From: Acinetobacter bohemicus ANC 3994
Lineage (GTDB): Bacteria; Pseudomonadota; Gammaproteobacteria; Pseudomonadales; Moraxellaceae
Direction: 5' to 3'
DNA length: 64,000 bases
Assembly (NCBI RefSeq): GCF_000367925.1
Contig: NZ_KB849164.1
Coordinates: forward strand, 350,349 to 414,348
Under the pieces are notes generated by a model, which was given only the letters and a program-made list of their open reading frames with translations, was not told where the DNA came from and made no database searches. The position numbers and the translations under genes were made by a program. Below, piece by piece: positions 1 to 7,731 of the stretch; the first letter of the stretch is position 1; each line of letters begins with the position of its first letter.

Positions 1-136
1 ACTTCAGTGGTTGGAGCAGATGGTCAAAGCATTTATACCGTAGCAACAGCACAAGATGTAAGTTTCGATAAAGTAACCGTTGGCGGTGTTGTACTAAACA
101 AAGCCAATAATGACATTACGGGATTAAGCAATAAGA
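1..136 (+). repeat. Adhesin internal repeat A, copy 1
   Basis: Bases 1-136 recur at 1090-1225 in the same frame, 1089 bases (363 codons) apart. The copies differ at only a handful of mostly third-codon positions, then diverge over the next ~70 bases. They encode the module VGADGQS..YTVATAQDVSFDK. The left copy may extend beyond the window. Confidence 0.85.
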
Positions 137-3100
137 ACTTATCGGCAGCAGACTTTGCTACACAAGGTCGTGCAGCGACAGAAGAACAATTGAAACTTGT
201 GAGTGATGCACAAGCAGCAACAGATAGTGCAGCAGTGAAGTACGACAGTGCAGTAACGAAAGACAAAGTCACCTTTGGTGGAACGACAACAAGCAGTACA
301 AAAGATGCAACCACAGGCAAGATTACTACGACAGGTGGTACAAGCCTAAGCAATGTAGCTAGCGCAGGTGATTACACCAATATTGCTAATGCAAGCAAAG
401 GTGTTAACGCAGGTGACTTAAACAATGCGGTCATTGATGCAAAAACAGCAGTGACCAACATAGGCATCAAGTTCGGTAATGGTACAAGCTCTAACCAATA
501 CAAGTTGGGTGATATCATTAATGTTAAAGCCTCAACAGATGGCAGCATTACCAGTACCACGACAACAGACGGAGTACAACTAGGGTTAGGCAATACCGTT
601 AAAGTTGGTAGTGGTGCTACACAGATCACTGTTGATGGCAGCACAGGAAAAATTGGTGGATTAAGCAATAAGACATGGAATGCAGCCAGCATCACCAGTG
701 GACAAGCTGCGACAGAAGACCAATTAAAGCTTGTAAGTGATGCACAAACTGCAACAGATAGTGCAGCAGTGAAGTACGACAATGCAGCGACAAAAGATAA
801 AGTTACTTTAGGTGGCGGAGCAGCAGGTACCACGATCACCAATGTGAAAGATGGCGCACTGAATGCCAGCTCAAGCGATGCAATTAATGGCAGTCAGCTT
901 TATACGGTATCGAACAGCATTAAAAATGCAATTGGTGGTAGTACGACTATAAATGCAGTGACAGGCGCTATTACTACGACCAACATTGGTGGAACAGGTG
1001 CAAACACGATTGATGGTGCGATCAACAGTGTTAGCAATACAGCGAAAGCAGCGAAGACCGAAGTAAAAGAAGGCGACAATATTAAAGTCACTTCAGTGGT
1101 TGGAGCCGATGGTCAAAGCGTTTATACCGTAGCAACAGCGCAAGATGTAAGTTTCGATAAAGTAACCGTTGGTGGTGTTGTACTGAACAAAGCCAATAAT
1201 GATATTACGGGATTAAGTAACAAAGATTTGAAAGCTGCTGATTTTGCAACGAAAGGTAGAGCTGCAACTGAAGAACAATTGAAGCAAGTGATTTCTAGCA
1301 ACATCACCGAAGTTGTCGATGCTAGTGGCAATAAAGTCAATATTATTGATCAAGTTGTAAACACTAAACTGGATAATACCAATCAAGATTCATTGTTCTT
1401 AACTTATAACAAGCAAGGACAGGAAACTACGGATCGTTTGACGATTGGTCAAACTGTTCAGAAGATGAATACAGAAGGTACGAAATTCTTCCATACCAAT
1501 GCGGACACGTCTAAAGGTGATTTAGGCACAACCAATGATTCAAGTGCAAGTGGTCTAAATTCTACTGCAATAGGTGTCAATGCTATTGTCGCTGCGGGTG
1601 CGGATAGCTCAGTTGCTCTAGGTCATAATGCTAAGGTTCAAGGTATACAATCAATCGCAATTGGTAATGGTGCTGAGGCATTAGGTACACAATCAATCAG
1701 TATTGGTACGGGGAATAAAGTTAAAGGCAATCATTCTGGTGCAATTGGCGATCCAAGCATTGTTAATGGTAGTAACAGTTATTCTGTAGGTAACAATAAC
1801 CAAGTGCTTACAGACGATACTTTTGTACTTGGAAATAATGTGACTAAGACAGTTGCTGGTTCTGTTGTATTAGGTACGGGTTCTGCTGCCACAACGGGTG
1901 CAGGTGTTACAGGTTATGCGTTGTCTACTGCAACAAATGTAGATAAGACTGCAATCAATAAAACAATGTCAACGACTGGTGCTGTTGCAGTTGGTGATGC
2001 AGCAAGCGGTATTTATCGTCAGATTACGGGTGTTGCAGCAGGTACTCAAGATGCTGATGCCGTAAACGTTGCACAATTGAAAGCAGTTGGTAATCAAGTT
2101 GTTACGACCCAGAATTCACTTGTAAATAGTTTGGGTGGTAATGCGACTGTCAATAAGAATGGAACCATTACTGGGCCTACCTATAATGTTGCGAAAAGTA
2201 CTCAAACGAATGTTGGTGATGCGTTAGATGCATTAGACAAAGCCATTGAATCTACAGCTGTAACTTCTAAAACAACAGTGACTAAAGGTCAAAATATTGT
2301 TGTGAACAAGAGTAAAAACGTTGATGGTTCAGATAATTATGAAATAGCAACTGCGAAAGATTTAACAGTTGATTCTGTTAAAGCTGGCAACACTGTTCTC
2401 AATAATGCTGGTATTACGATTGGTAATAATACTGTTGTGTTAAATAACACAGGGTTAATTATTGCAGGTGGTCCAAGTGTCACAACTCAAGGTATTAATG
2501 CGGGCAATAAGCAAATTACCAATGTTGCTGCTGGTACAAATACAACTGATGCTGTGAATAAAGGACAATTAGATTCAGCAATTAATAGTGTGGCGAGTGA
2601 TGTCACTCAGCTTTCTAATAATGCGGTGAAATATGACACTGCATCTAAAGATAAAATCACATTAGGTGGTTCGAATGGAACCACGATTACTAATCTTAAA
2701 GATGGTGCTGTTGTTCAAGGTTCGAAAGATGCTGTGAATGGTGGTCAATTGTGGACTGTTCAACAACAGGTGAGCCAAAACACCAATGATATTCAAGGTA
2801 TTCAAACCAACATTAGTAATATCAACAATGGTAAGTCTGGTTTAGTGCAGCAACAAACACAAGGCGGCGATATTACTGTTGGTAAAGATGCGGGTGGTAC
2901 AACACTCAATGTATCTGGTACTCAGGGTGAACGTGTTGTAACAGGCGTGAAAGATGGGGCAATTAATGCAACATCGAAAGATGCTGTAAATGGCTCTCAA
3001 CTTAATGTAACAAACAATAAAGTGGCTGAATTCTTAGGTGGCGGAGCTGGTTATAACAACATCACTAATAGTTTTACCAACCCAACGTATAAGGTTGATG

Positions 3101-3471
3101 GCAAAGACTACAATAATGTAGGTGGTGCAGTGGATGCTTTAAACAAAGCAGATCAAGCCTTAGGAAATCGTATTACCAATCTCGGTGATCGTTTAGAACA
3201 AGCCTTTACTGAAACCAACCAACGTATTGATGGTATTGAGAAAAAAGCGAATGCAGGTATTGCAGCAGCGATGGCGTTGGAAGCAGCACCATTTGTTGCG
3301 GGTAAATTCACGTATGCAGCAGGTGCTTCTTATCATGGCGGTGAAAATGCGATTGGTGTGACTTTACGTAAAACAGCTGACAACGGACGCTGGTCAATAA
3401 CAGGCGGTGTTGCAGCAGCATCACAGGGTGATCCAAGTGTTCGTATCGGTATCAGTGGCGTAATTGACTAA
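1..3471 (+). CDS. Trimeric autotransporter adhesin (Ata/AtaA type), C-terminal part; 5' end outside window
   Basis: The reading frame is open from base 1, so only the C-terminal ~1,156 residues are visible. Trimeric autotransporters are surface fibres that bind host or abiotic surfaces; three C-terminal segments build one outer-membrane barrel. Seen here: several DAVN/DAINGSQL neck motifs (around 870, 2060, 2560, 2730 and 2980), YadA-head-like repeats of the SxAIG/SVALG type (about 1550-1860), DALDALDKA and GAVDALNKA connector motifs, a heptad-rich stalk (about 3150-3250) and a YadA-like anchor (about the last 75 residues). The protein is rich in Ser/Thr/Gly/Asn/Ala, and internal modules are duplicated. 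The gene is followed by tpgA, the known partner arrangement of AtaA in Acinetobacter sp. Tol 5. The protein ends in Ile-Asp, not the usual terminal aromatic residue. Family assignment is firm; the exact orthologue is not, as the N-terminus is missing. Confidence 0.93.
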   Translation, partial: TSVVGADGQSIYTVATAQDVSFDKVTVGGVVLNKANNDITGLSNKNLSAADFATQGRAATEEQLKLVSDAQAATDSAAVKYDSAVTKDKVTFGGTTTSSTKDATTGKITTTGGTSLSNVASAGDYTNIANASKGVNAGDLNNAVIDAKTAVTNIGIKFGNGTSSNQYKLGDIINVKASTDGSITSTTTTDGVQLGLGNTVKVGSGATQITVDGSTGKIGGLSNKTWNAASITSGQAATEDQLKLVSDAQTATDSAAVKYDNAATKDKVTLGGGAAGTTITNVKDGALNASSSDAINGSQLYTVSNSIKNAIGGSTTINAVTGAITTTNIGGTGANTIDGAINSVSNTAKAAKTEVKEGDNIKVTSVVGADGQSVYTVATAQDVSFDKVTVGGVVLNKANNDITGLSNKDLKAADFATKGRAATEEQLKQVISSNITEVVDASGNKVNIIDQVVNTKLDNTNQDSLFLTYNKQGQETTDRLTIGQTVQKMNTEGTKFFHTNADTSKGDLGTTNDSSASGLNSTAIGVNAIVAAGADSSVALGHNAKVQGIQSIAIGNGAEALGTQSISIGTGNKVKGNHSGAIGDPSIVNGSNSYSVGNNNQVLTDDTFVLGNNVTKTVAGSVVLGTGSAATTGAGVTGYALSTATNVDKTAINKTMSTTGAVAVGDAASGIYRQITGVAAGTQDADAVNVAQLKAVGNQVVTTQNSLVNSLGGNATVNKNGTITGPTYNVAKSTQTNVGDALDALDKAIESTAVTSKTTVTKGQNIVVNKSKNVDGSDNYEIATAKDLTVDSVKAGNTVLNNAGITIGNNTVVLNNTGLIIAGGPSVTTQGINAGNKQITNVAAGTNTTDAVNKGQLDSAINSVASDVTQLSNNAVKYDTASKDKITLGGSNGTTITNLKDGAVVQGSKDAVNGGQLWTVQQQVSQNTNDIQGIQTNISNINNGKSGLVQQQTQGGDITVGKDAGGTTLNVSGTQGERVVTGVKDGAINATSKDAVNGSQLNVTNNKVAEFLGGGAGYNNITNSFTNPTYKVDGKDYNNVGGAVDALNKADQALGNRITNLGDRLEQAFTETNQRIDGIEKKANAGIAAAMALEAAPFVAGKFTYAAGASYHGGENAIGVTLRKTADNGRWSITGGVAAASQGDPSVRIGISGVID
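175..272 (+). repeat. Adhesin internal repeat B, copy 1
   Basis: This segment encodes ATEEQLKLVSDAQAATDSAAV and the following KYD..KDKVT residues. It recurs at 709-806, exactly 534 bases (178 codons) downstream, with few changes. Confidence 0.8.
709..806 (+). repeat. Adhesin internal repeat B, copy 2
   Basis: Second copy of the coiled-coil-like module at 175-272, in frame. A shorter related form (DTASKDKITLGG) appears near 2640. Confidence 0.8.
1090..1225 (+). repeat. Adhesin internal repeat A, copy 2
   Basis: Second copy of the module at 1-136, in frame. The high nucleotide identity compared with the rest of the gene points to a recent duplication or gene conversion within the stalk. Confidence 0.85.
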
Positions 3472-3483
3472 GGTGTGAGAAGT

Positions 3484-3510
3484 GGAGAAAAACGTACACA
3501 GTTTTTCTCC
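3484..3510 (+). promoter_or_regulatory. Intercistronic hairpin between adhesin and tpgA
   Basis: GGAGAAAAAC (3484-3493) and GTTTTTCTCC (3501-3510) form a perfect 10-bp stem with a 7-base loop. It lies 12 bases after the adhesin stop and 28 bases before the tpgA ATG. The T-run is inside the stem, so it is not a textbook terminator. It could be a partial terminator or an mRNA processing/stability element setting the adhesin:TpgA ratio. The stem is seen; the role is inference. Confidence 0.6.
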
Positions 3511-3538
3511 ATACTGCAAAAATTCAAGAGTAATCAAT

Positions 3539-4330
3539 ATGAAAAAAGTTATTACAATCGCACTTTCAGCAGCGCTTTTTGGTCTTGCGTTGCCGGTTTA
3601 TGCAGCAACACCTGTCGCAGTTGAGCAGGAAGATGCTGTCTATTTCCCTGCGATCGAAAAAAGTTATCTTAAACAAGTTAATCGCTATGAATACAGCAAT
3701 GCTGCCCGGTTAGAAAAAGGGTTAAGTAAGGATCAGATTCGTCACTTACTTGGTAATCCTCAGTTTAGTGAAGGTCTATTTGCAGTTAAAATTTGGAATT
3801 ATGTTTTAGATATTCGCGTTCCGAATAGCCAAGACTATAAGCGCTGTCAATTACGTATCGATTTCAATAAAAATCTTGCTGAGCGCCTATCTTGGAAAGG
3901 TGAAGAATGTGAGGACATGATGCAGCGTAATATTTATGGGCAGCAATCCTCTGAAGTTCAACCAATCACATCAGCGGTGAGCTCGGCAAATATTTTGTTT
4001 GCATTTGACCGTTATGATGCCGATGCGATACAGCAAGGTAGGCAAGCAGCGGCAGTAATTGCTCAGCAAATTAAAGGTTCTGATTCTAATCATGCTGTTA
4101 TTGTTTCAGGCTTTACTGACCGCATTGGTAATACGGGCTATAACCAGAAATTATCAGCGCAACGTGCAAATACAGTGGTGGATTTGTTGGTGCAGCAAGG
4201 CATTAATGCTAACCGCATTCAGCTCAATGCCAATGGCTCAACCGAACAATATCAATATTGTGAAGGCAAATATTCTCGTGCGCTGGTGGAGTGTTTGCTA
4301 CCAAACCGCCGCGTCAATGTAAGTTGGTAA
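3539..4330 (+). CDS. tpgA: Trimeric autotransporter-associated OmpA-like protein TpgA
   Basis: Predicted 263-residue periplasmic/outer-membrane protein that ties the adhesin to peptidoglycan. The ATG at 3539 is preferred over an upstream GTG at 3482, because it gives a proper signal peptide (MKKVITIALSAALFGLALPVYA). Next comes a BamE/SmpA-like segment (about residues 45-115, with YSNAARLEKGLSKDQIRHLL and GNPQF). The C-terminal OmpA-family peptidoglycan-binding domain (about 145-263) shows NILFAFDRYDADAI, VSGFTDRIGNTGYNQKLSAQ and NRRV. This architecture and position match TpgA of Acinetobacter sp. Tol 5, which was reported to complex with AtaA and peptidoglycan. The gap to the adhesin is 67 bases and there is no promoter-like stretch, so an operon is likely. 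Confidence 0.85.
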   Translation: MKKVITIALSAALFGLALPVYAATPVAVEQEDAVYFPAIEKSYLKQVNRYEYSNAARLEKGLSKDQIRHLLGNPQFSEGLFAVKIWNYVLDIRVPNSQDYKRCQLRIDFNKNLAERLSWKGEECEDMMQRNIYGQQSSEVQPITSAVSSANILFAFDRYDADAIQQGRQAAAVIAQQIKGSDSNHAVIVSGFTDRIGNTGYNQKLSAQRANTVVDLLVQQGINANRIQLNANGSTEQYQYCEGKYSRALVECLLPNRRVNVSW

Positions 4331-4428
4331 TGATTCTTTCTTCTCAACAAACGTGAGTGATGAGATAGATATTCGATAAGAGGGAAAGGATTTTTTTCCT
4401 CTTATTGCCCGATTTAAGGATCAAGAGC

Positions 4429-4767
4429 ATGACTGAGTTCGCACAAGTTTTAATCAATATCGAGCGCATTGATTATCAAAATATTAATTTTTTTTATTAT
4501 CTAAATAGAATCATAGAAAGTGAAGATAGATACTGTATTCTTAAGATCATGAGTAAGTTTATTGAATATACGAATTCTTATTATTATGATAAATATAATT
4601 TTTTTATACGTAACTTTCCCGAAGAAATGATAAATATTGTTTATCAAAAACAATCTATTGAAAAATTAAAGAAAATTTATCGAGATTATGAAGGTCATCA
4701 TATTGAAAAAGATGAATTATGTGAAGAATTAAGTGATTGGATATTAGCTGTACCCGCTCAGGCCTGA
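4429..4767 (+). CDS. Small AT-rich protein of unknown function
   Basis: The gene encodes 112 residues from the ATG at 4429, which has AAGGA eight bases upstream (4416-4420); a TTG start at 4405 is less likely. I do not recognise the family. The protein is soluble and unusually rich in Tyr, Ile, Asn and Phe, with no signal peptide or membrane segment. The C-terminal third is charged (EKLKKIYRDYEGHHIEKDEL). The DNA is clearly more AT-rich than its neighbours, which hints at horizontal acquisition. It lies 98 bases behind tpgA with a short inverted repeat between them (4376-4383 with 4398-4405), so it may be co-transcribed or separate. No function is claimed. Confidence 0.65.
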   Translation: MTEFAQVLINIERIDYQNINFFYYLNRIIESEDRYCILKIMSKFIEYTNSYYYDKYNFFIRNFPEEMINIVYQKQSIEKLKKIYRDYEGHHIEKDELCEELSDWILAVPAQA

Positions 4768-4779
4768 GCTGACAATGAC

Positions 4780-5191
4780 TCAACTTTTTCTATCCAGTAA
4801 ACTTTCAAATAACGCATGTCTACAGAATATTTTTTCTTGATGGGCACATTGAGTATTATAAAATTCAGCCACTTGTCTAAATGAGTCGCGTCTTTAGATA
4901 AAAGGAATACGGTGCTCTTTGTTAGCTGTTCTACGTTATTGATTCAAAAGTTATAGCAAAAGCTATTCTTACTTTTGCTGAACATGATCAATGTTAGCTG
5001 AATCTGTAATTTTCATTCACTGGCTTTGGTCGGTGTTTCAGCCAAAGATTTTTCAGCATAAAATTCAATCAATCCAATGAGGCCGTGCTGATTTTAAACA
5101 ACCGAATATTGAACATTTTTAAATTTATGGGTCAGCATAATATCGGTGCTGTATGCACAGTGCTCCCGCCAAACTCAAAACTTCGGTTCAT
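4780..5191 (-). pseudogene. Probable decayed gene remnant upstream of pdxB
   Basis: The 514-base gap 4768-5281 has no intact gene. Read on the minus strand it contains coding-like fragments in different frames, broken by stops. The first starts at an ATG at 5191 (MNRSFEFGGSTVHTAPILC). The second, about 5093-5012, contains QHGLIGLIEFYAEKSLAE. The third, about 4893-4780, contains RRDSFRQVAEFYNTQ and LFESLLDRKS before a stop. The order and the amino-acid-like composition suggest one gene destroyed by several frameshifts. The family is not recognised. The pdxB promoter should lie at the right-hand end. Confidence 0.35.
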
Positions 5192-5299
5192 TGATCGAGG
5201 TTTTTATCGTTAGGGCTTTTTTTTCTTCACAGTACACGTGCATAGTCAGATTGGCCCCTAAGCGTTATTATAGCGCTCTTCATGTTATTGGAATGTGCT

Positions 5300-6367
5300 A
5301 TGAAAATCGTCGCAGATGAAAATCTGGCTTTTACTGAATATTTCTTTGCAGATTTTGGAGAAATTCAACAAGCGGCAGGGCGTACTTTAACCCAAGCAGA
5401 TGTACAGGATGCAGACGCTTTGTTGGTGCGTTCTGTGACGAAAGTAAATGCGCAGCTGATGGAAAATACCGCAATTAAATTTGTCGGCAGTGCCACGATT
5501 GGTACAGATCATTTAGATATTGCAAGCTTAGAAAAACATCACATCGCATGGTCAAATGCGGCAGGCTGTAACGCTCAAGCAGTCGCTGAATATGTCATTA
5601 CGGCATTGTTATATTTACAGCCCGATTTAATTGAAAAAAATGAAAAATTTACCTTAGGGATTGTTGGCTTAGGAAATGTCGGTTCGCGTTTAGCATGTAT
5701 GGCCAAGTTGTTGGGTTGGAATGTGATTGGTTGTGATCCCTTTGTGGATAGGGAAACGGTCCAGCAAGTTGAATTGGAAGCATTGTTAAAAACGGCAGAT
5801 GCCATTTCGCTTCATGTTCCCTTAACCCAAACAGGGGAGCATCCGACGTTTCATTTGATCAATACCGATGCTTTGGCACACATGAAACCTGAAGCGATAC
5901 TGATCAATTCAGCACGTGGCCCAGTGGTGGAAGAGTCGGCTTTGATTGCTGATCTTCAAAGCACCAAACGCCAAGTGGTGCTAGACGTATTTGAGCATGA
6001 ACCTGAAATTTCAGCAGAATTACTCAATTTAATTTCTTTGGTCACTCCTCATATTGCGGGCTATAGCTTGGAAGGTAAGGCGCGCGGTACGCAAATGATT
6101 TACGATGCTTTCTGCACAACCTTTAACTTTAGCACAAATAAGCAATTTGAAACACAATTACCTGTATGTGATCAATATTTCCAAAATCAGGATTTAAAGC
6201 AAGCGCTGAAACAACATCTGAGTCAAATTTATGATATTGCGCGAGATGACTCAAATTTACGTGCCTGTTTAAAAGCGGGCAAAGTCGATCAACAGGCTTT
6301 TGATTATTTACGTAAAACCTATCCATTACGTCGTGAATGGGCAGCACACGGAGGCCCTAAAGCATGA
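5300..6367 (+). CDS. pdxB: Erythronate-4-phosphate dehydrogenase
   Basis: PdxB oxidises 4-phosphoerythronate to the 2-oxo acid in the DXP-dependent pyridoxal 5'-phosphate pathway, in the cytoplasm. The protein is 355 residues from the ATG at 5300 (MKIVADENLAFTEYFF, the standard PdxB start); an ATG at 5282 would add six unlikely residues. Visible: the N-terminal substrate-domain half, the Rossmann motif GIVGLGNVGSRLA, the 2-hydroxyacid dehydrogenase segments LINSARGPVVEE and VTPHIAGYS with the catalytic His, and a PdxB-type C-terminal dimerisation region. Its TGA overlaps the epmA ATG, so the two genes are translationally coupled. Confidence 0.96.
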   Translation: MKIVADENLAFTEYFFADFGEIQQAAGRTLTQADVQDADALLVRSVTKVNAQLMENTAIKFVGSATIGTDHLDIASLEKHHIAWSNAAGCNAQAVAEYVITALLYLQPDLIEKNEKFTLGIVGLGNVGSRLACMAKLLGWNVIGCDPFVDRETVQQVELEALLKTADAISLHVPLTQTGEHPTFHLINTDALAHMKPEAILINSARGPVVEESALIADLQSTKRQVVLDVFEHEPEISAELLNLISLVTPHIAGYSLEGKARGTQMIYDAFCTTFNFSTNKQFETQLPVCDQYFQNQDLKQALKQHLSQIYDIARDDSNLRACLKAGKVDQQAFDYLRKTYPLRREWAAHGGPKA

Positions 6368-7371
6368 GTATGGAAAGTTCTGAAATGGTAGACACTGAAA
6401 TAGTCAATTATCGGCCCACCTGTGATATTAAAGCTTTAAAAGCACGTGCCAAAATGTATACACAAATTCGTCAATTTTTTGCCGAACGTGAGGTACTGGA
6501 AGTAGAAACGCCAATATTGTCTCAAGCGGGTGTCACCGATGTGCATTTAGCGTCAGTTCAGGCACAGCGTCATTTGGGTGGAAAGCAACACACTCATTAT
6601 TTACAGACTTCACCTGAGTTTGCCATGAAGCGTTTATTGGCCAGTGGTAGTGGGCCGATTTACCAAATTTGCAAAGTCTTCCGTGATGATGAACATGGAC
6701 GTAAACATAACAGTGAATTCACCATGTTGGAGTGGTATCGTCCAAATTTAAGCTTAAAAGAGTTAATGTTTGAAGTCACTGATTTACTCAATGTGACTTT
6801 GGCACATCGTTTTGGCGAAGTGCGTCCAACCATTTTAAGTTATAAACATGCATTTATGGATCGTTTGGATCTCAATCCATTACAAGCCAGCTTAAAACAG
6901 TTAAAGGATTGCTGTAACCGTGTCGGTTTAAATCTGGATTTGGGTGATGATCGTTTGGGTTATATCGACTTGTTGTTTTCACATATGGTTGAACCGAGTT
7001 TAGGCTTTGATACCCCCGTATTTTTGACCGATTTTCCGGCTGAAATGGCATCTCTTGCCAAAGTCAGAATCGATGAAGATGGCGAGCACGTTGCAGCACG
7101 TTTTGAGCTATATATTGAAGGCTTAGAATTGGCAAATGCCTATGATGAACTAATTGATGCTGCGGTATTACGTTCTCGCTTTGAAGCGGATAATTTGGAG
7201 CGTGAAAAACTCGGTTTACATGTGATGCCGATTGATGAATATTTACTGGCAGCATTGCCGAATATGACTGAATGTTCTGGCATCGCTTTAGGAATTGATC
7301 GTTTATTGATGATTGCAACGCAGCAGATGAAGTTAGAGAAAGTGATTACTTTCCCTGCTGATGTTTCTTGA
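6364..7371 (+). CDS. epmA: Elongation factor P--(R)-beta-lysine ligase (LysRS paralogue)
   Basis: EpmA (PoxA/GenX/YjeA) attaches (R)-beta-lysine to the conserved lysine of EF-P, which relieves ribosome stalling at proline runs. The protein has 335 residues and lacks the tRNA anticodon-binding domain of true lysyl-tRNA synthetase. Class II synthetase motifs are visible: motif 1 region VETPILSQAGVTD, motif 2 FRDDEHGRKHNSEFTMLEW and motif 3 GIALGIDRLLMI. The start ATG overlaps the pdxB stop (ATGA). A start three residues in is possible, as the sequence begins MSME. The partners epmB and efp are not in this window. Confidence 0.95.
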   Translation: MSMESSEMVDTEIVNYRPTCDIKALKARAKMYTQIRQFFAEREVLEVETPILSQAGVTDVHLASVQAQRHLGGKQHTHYLQTSPEFAMKRLLASGSGPIYQICKVFRDDEHGRKHNSEFTMLEWYRPNLSLKELMFEVTDLLNVTLAHRFGEVRPTILSYKHAFMDRLDLNPLQASLKQLKDCCNRVGLNLDLGDDRLGYIDLLFSHMVEPSLGFDTPVFLTDFPAEMASLAKVRIDEDGEHVAARFELYIEGLELANAYDELIDAAVLRSRFEADNLEREKLGLHVMPIDEYLLAALPNMTECSGIALGIDRLLMIATQQMKLEKVITFPADVS

Positions 7372-7420
7372 AATATCGCTAAAAAATATTATAAATCAAT
7401 CCATTGCGAAACAATGTTTC

Positions 7421-7660
7421 TCACCCTTTAAAAAAGGGAGGGGAAAGTTCTTCATTTTTAAAGATGAATCGAACTGCTATGCAATGGAGGGATTAAAAAA
7501 GCTTCTCATAAGAGATAATGCCGGTCAGTTAAGTATTTTTAAATCCTCCCCAACCCTCCTTTTTCAAAGGAGGGAGTTTCAAGAATATAAAATGATTTTA
7601 AATTCTCGATAGTTCCGCTCTTTTTCAAAAATGAAAAGCATTGCTTCGCAAGAGGGGGGA
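7421..7660 (+). repeat. Palindromic intergenic repeat elements after epmA
   Basis: The 360-base gap 7372-7731 holds no convincing gene. It carries G/C-tract hairpins in AT-rich DNA: CCCTTT (7424-7429) with AAAGGG (7433-7438), and CCCTCCTTT (7554-7562) with AAAGGAGGG (7566-7574, a perfect 9-bp stem with a 3-base loop). A third segment at 7616-7661 (GAAAAGCATTGCTTCGCAAG) ends in GGGGGGA. The same vocabulary occurs at 16161-16289. The strand is arbitrary. These look like small dispersed non-coding elements of the kind found between Acinetobacter genes. Confidence 0.6.
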
Positions 7661-7731
7661 TTTTTAAATGAGTAATCATTGAATTACTCTTAACTGATCA
7701 GCATTACTCAGAAGAGAAGCTTTTTTCTAAG

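Noticed and set aside
1..1225. CRISPR-like regular repeats
   Set aside because: The repeats are long, in frame and spaced by multiples of three within a coding gene, so they are protein modules.
33..1340. Long minus-strand open frames inside the adhesin gene
   Set aside because: They mirror the Ala/Thr/Ser-rich repetitive coding of the plus strand, are hydrophobic by codon complement only, and have no ribosome binding site or family.
7361..7612. Plus-strand frame after epmA coding 83 residues
   Set aside because: It starts inside epmA and its content follows the palindromic repeat elements; no ribosome binding site or protein-like pattern.
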